This document shows positions 63,856 through 64,000 of a stretch of 64,000 bases of DNA, piece by piece (the first letter of the stretch is position 1; every line of letters begins with the position of its first letter). The DNA is from Planctomycetaceae bacterium. Lineage in GTDB: Bacteria; Planctomycetota; Planctomycetia; Pirellulales; Pirellulaceae. The position numbers and the translations under genes are program-made. The notes beneath the pieces were generated by a model. That model worked only from the letters and a program-made list of their open reading frames with translations, was not told the origin of the DNA and did no database searches. Location: contig PAQH01000034.1 of the NCBI GenBank assembly GCA_002709225.1, positions 22,264 through 86,263 on the forward strand, in the 5' to 3' direction.

Positions 63856-63897
63856 CGCGTGCTCGCAAAATCATCAATAGGTGATCTTGTCGAGTGA

Positions 63898-63943
63898 GTG
63901 GCTGTTTGTTTACAGCCCGCCAGCTGTCACTAGAAACAGCCAC
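63898..63943 (-). ncRNA. Two-step hairpin overlapping the small open frame
   Basis: GTGGCTGTTT (63898-63907) pairs perfectly with AAACAGCCAC (63934-63943), and inside it ACAGC (63912-63916) pairs with GCTGT (63923-63927) around CCGCCA. On the minus strand the first arm contains the last codons of the 14-codon frame, including its only Cys codon, so a ribosome on that frame would cover it. Strand and function are inference. Confidence 0.5.
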
Positions 63944-63974
63944 CTCGTTGGCTACTACTCGAAGCAGATTCCAC
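63930..63974 (-). CDS. Candidate 14-codon peptide gene with a near-perfect Shine-Dalgarno
   Basis: Reading leftward from GTG at 63974, the frame encodes MESASSSSQRGGCF and ends with TAG. It is preceded by TAGAAAGGAGGTGGTCT (63991-63975), which pairs over most of its length with the usual 3' end of 16S rRNA, with GGAGG six bases before the GTG. The peptide has six serine/alanine residues in a row and one cysteine near its end. A long hairpin and a terminator follow, so the transcript would end before the Nudix gene. It could be a leader peptide, a regulatory RNA with a short frame, or chance. I know no family for it. Confidence 0.4.
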   Translation of the reverse strand: MESASSSSQRGGCF

Positions 63975-64000
63975 AGACCACCTCCTTTCTACTAAAGTAA

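Noticed and set aside
63977..63991. Resemblance of the plus-strand GACCACCTCCTTTCTA to the 3' end of 16S rRNA, as if an rRNA gene ended here
   Set aside because: Only this short stretch matches and the preceding bases do not resemble 16S helices. It is explained as a strong Shine-Dalgarno on the minus strand.

Overview
The window looks like chromosome of a planctomycete, most likely of the Pirellulales type. The evidence is the set of protein families largely confined to that phylum: two DUF1549/DUF1553 proteins carrying cytochrome-c-like motifs, a WD40 protein with an N-terminal CxxCH haem motif, a pre-peptidase (PPC)-domain surface protein, a DUF1501 protein with a Tat-like signal, and a DUF1559 protein with a prepilin-like transmembrane helix. 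The rest is ordinary housekeeping. I see no phage, transposase, CRISPR array or rRNA. Naming an order is inference; no marker gene was compared.

Layout. 1-8.5 kb: the 3' part of an AddB-like nuclease, a CrtI/PYROXD2-like FAD oxidoreductase, a YyaL/DUF255 thioredoxin-domain protein, panB, and a class I aldolase-like protein divergent from a PfkB sugar kinase (8.6-9.5 kb). 9.7-17 kb: a secreted Lys-rich protein, the DUF1559 protein, cysK behind a leader rich in inverted repeats, an AlaC-type aminotransferase, a Cys/Met-metabolism PLP enzyme and an APC permease. 17-21.4 kb (minus): cyclophilin plus a molybdate/tungstate-type ABC transporter whose binding protein has two ModA-like domains in tandem and whose permease carries a large extra domain. 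21.8-33.3 kb: four large exported proteins on the plus strand, which I take to be a cell-surface set. 33.4-37.9 kb (minus): xseA-xseB-ispA-dxs, i.e. exonuclease VII and isoprenoid synthesis.

38.7-45.1 kb (plus): a giant TPR protein, ExbB, ExbD and an unusual signal peptidase I, resembling a Tol/Exb energised envelope module. 45.3-47.1 kb (minus): clpX and a small membrane protein. 47.3-55.1 kb: eda, a nucleoside hydrolase, a tungsten-type aldehyde:ferredoxin oxidoreductase, an FAH-family hydrolase, an internally duplicated membrane protein, tRNA-Ala(CGC) with a clear terminator, and small hypothetical genes. 55.3-63.8 kb: a DUF1501 protein, a ketoacyl-ACP synthase III, an acyl-CoA ligase, a SAM methyltransferase, a VTT/DedA membrane protein, an MFS transporter and a CoA-type Nudix hydrolase. 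The last 180 bases hold, on the minus strand, a 14-codon open frame with a near-perfect Shine-Dalgarno, a long hairpin and a rho-independent terminator; this is the least explained piece of the window.

Connections: the tungstate/molybdate-type transporter could feed the aldehyde oxidoreductase 28 kb away; the PfkB kinase and aldolase-like protein resemble a LacC/LacD sugar-phosphate route; cysK, the trans-sulfuration-type enzyme and the permease form a sulfur amino-acid group; and the four surface genes share Lys/Ala/Glu helices and haem motifs. Start codons were chosen by eye from Shine-Dalgarno matches, signal peptides and family length, so several are uncertain by a few codons.
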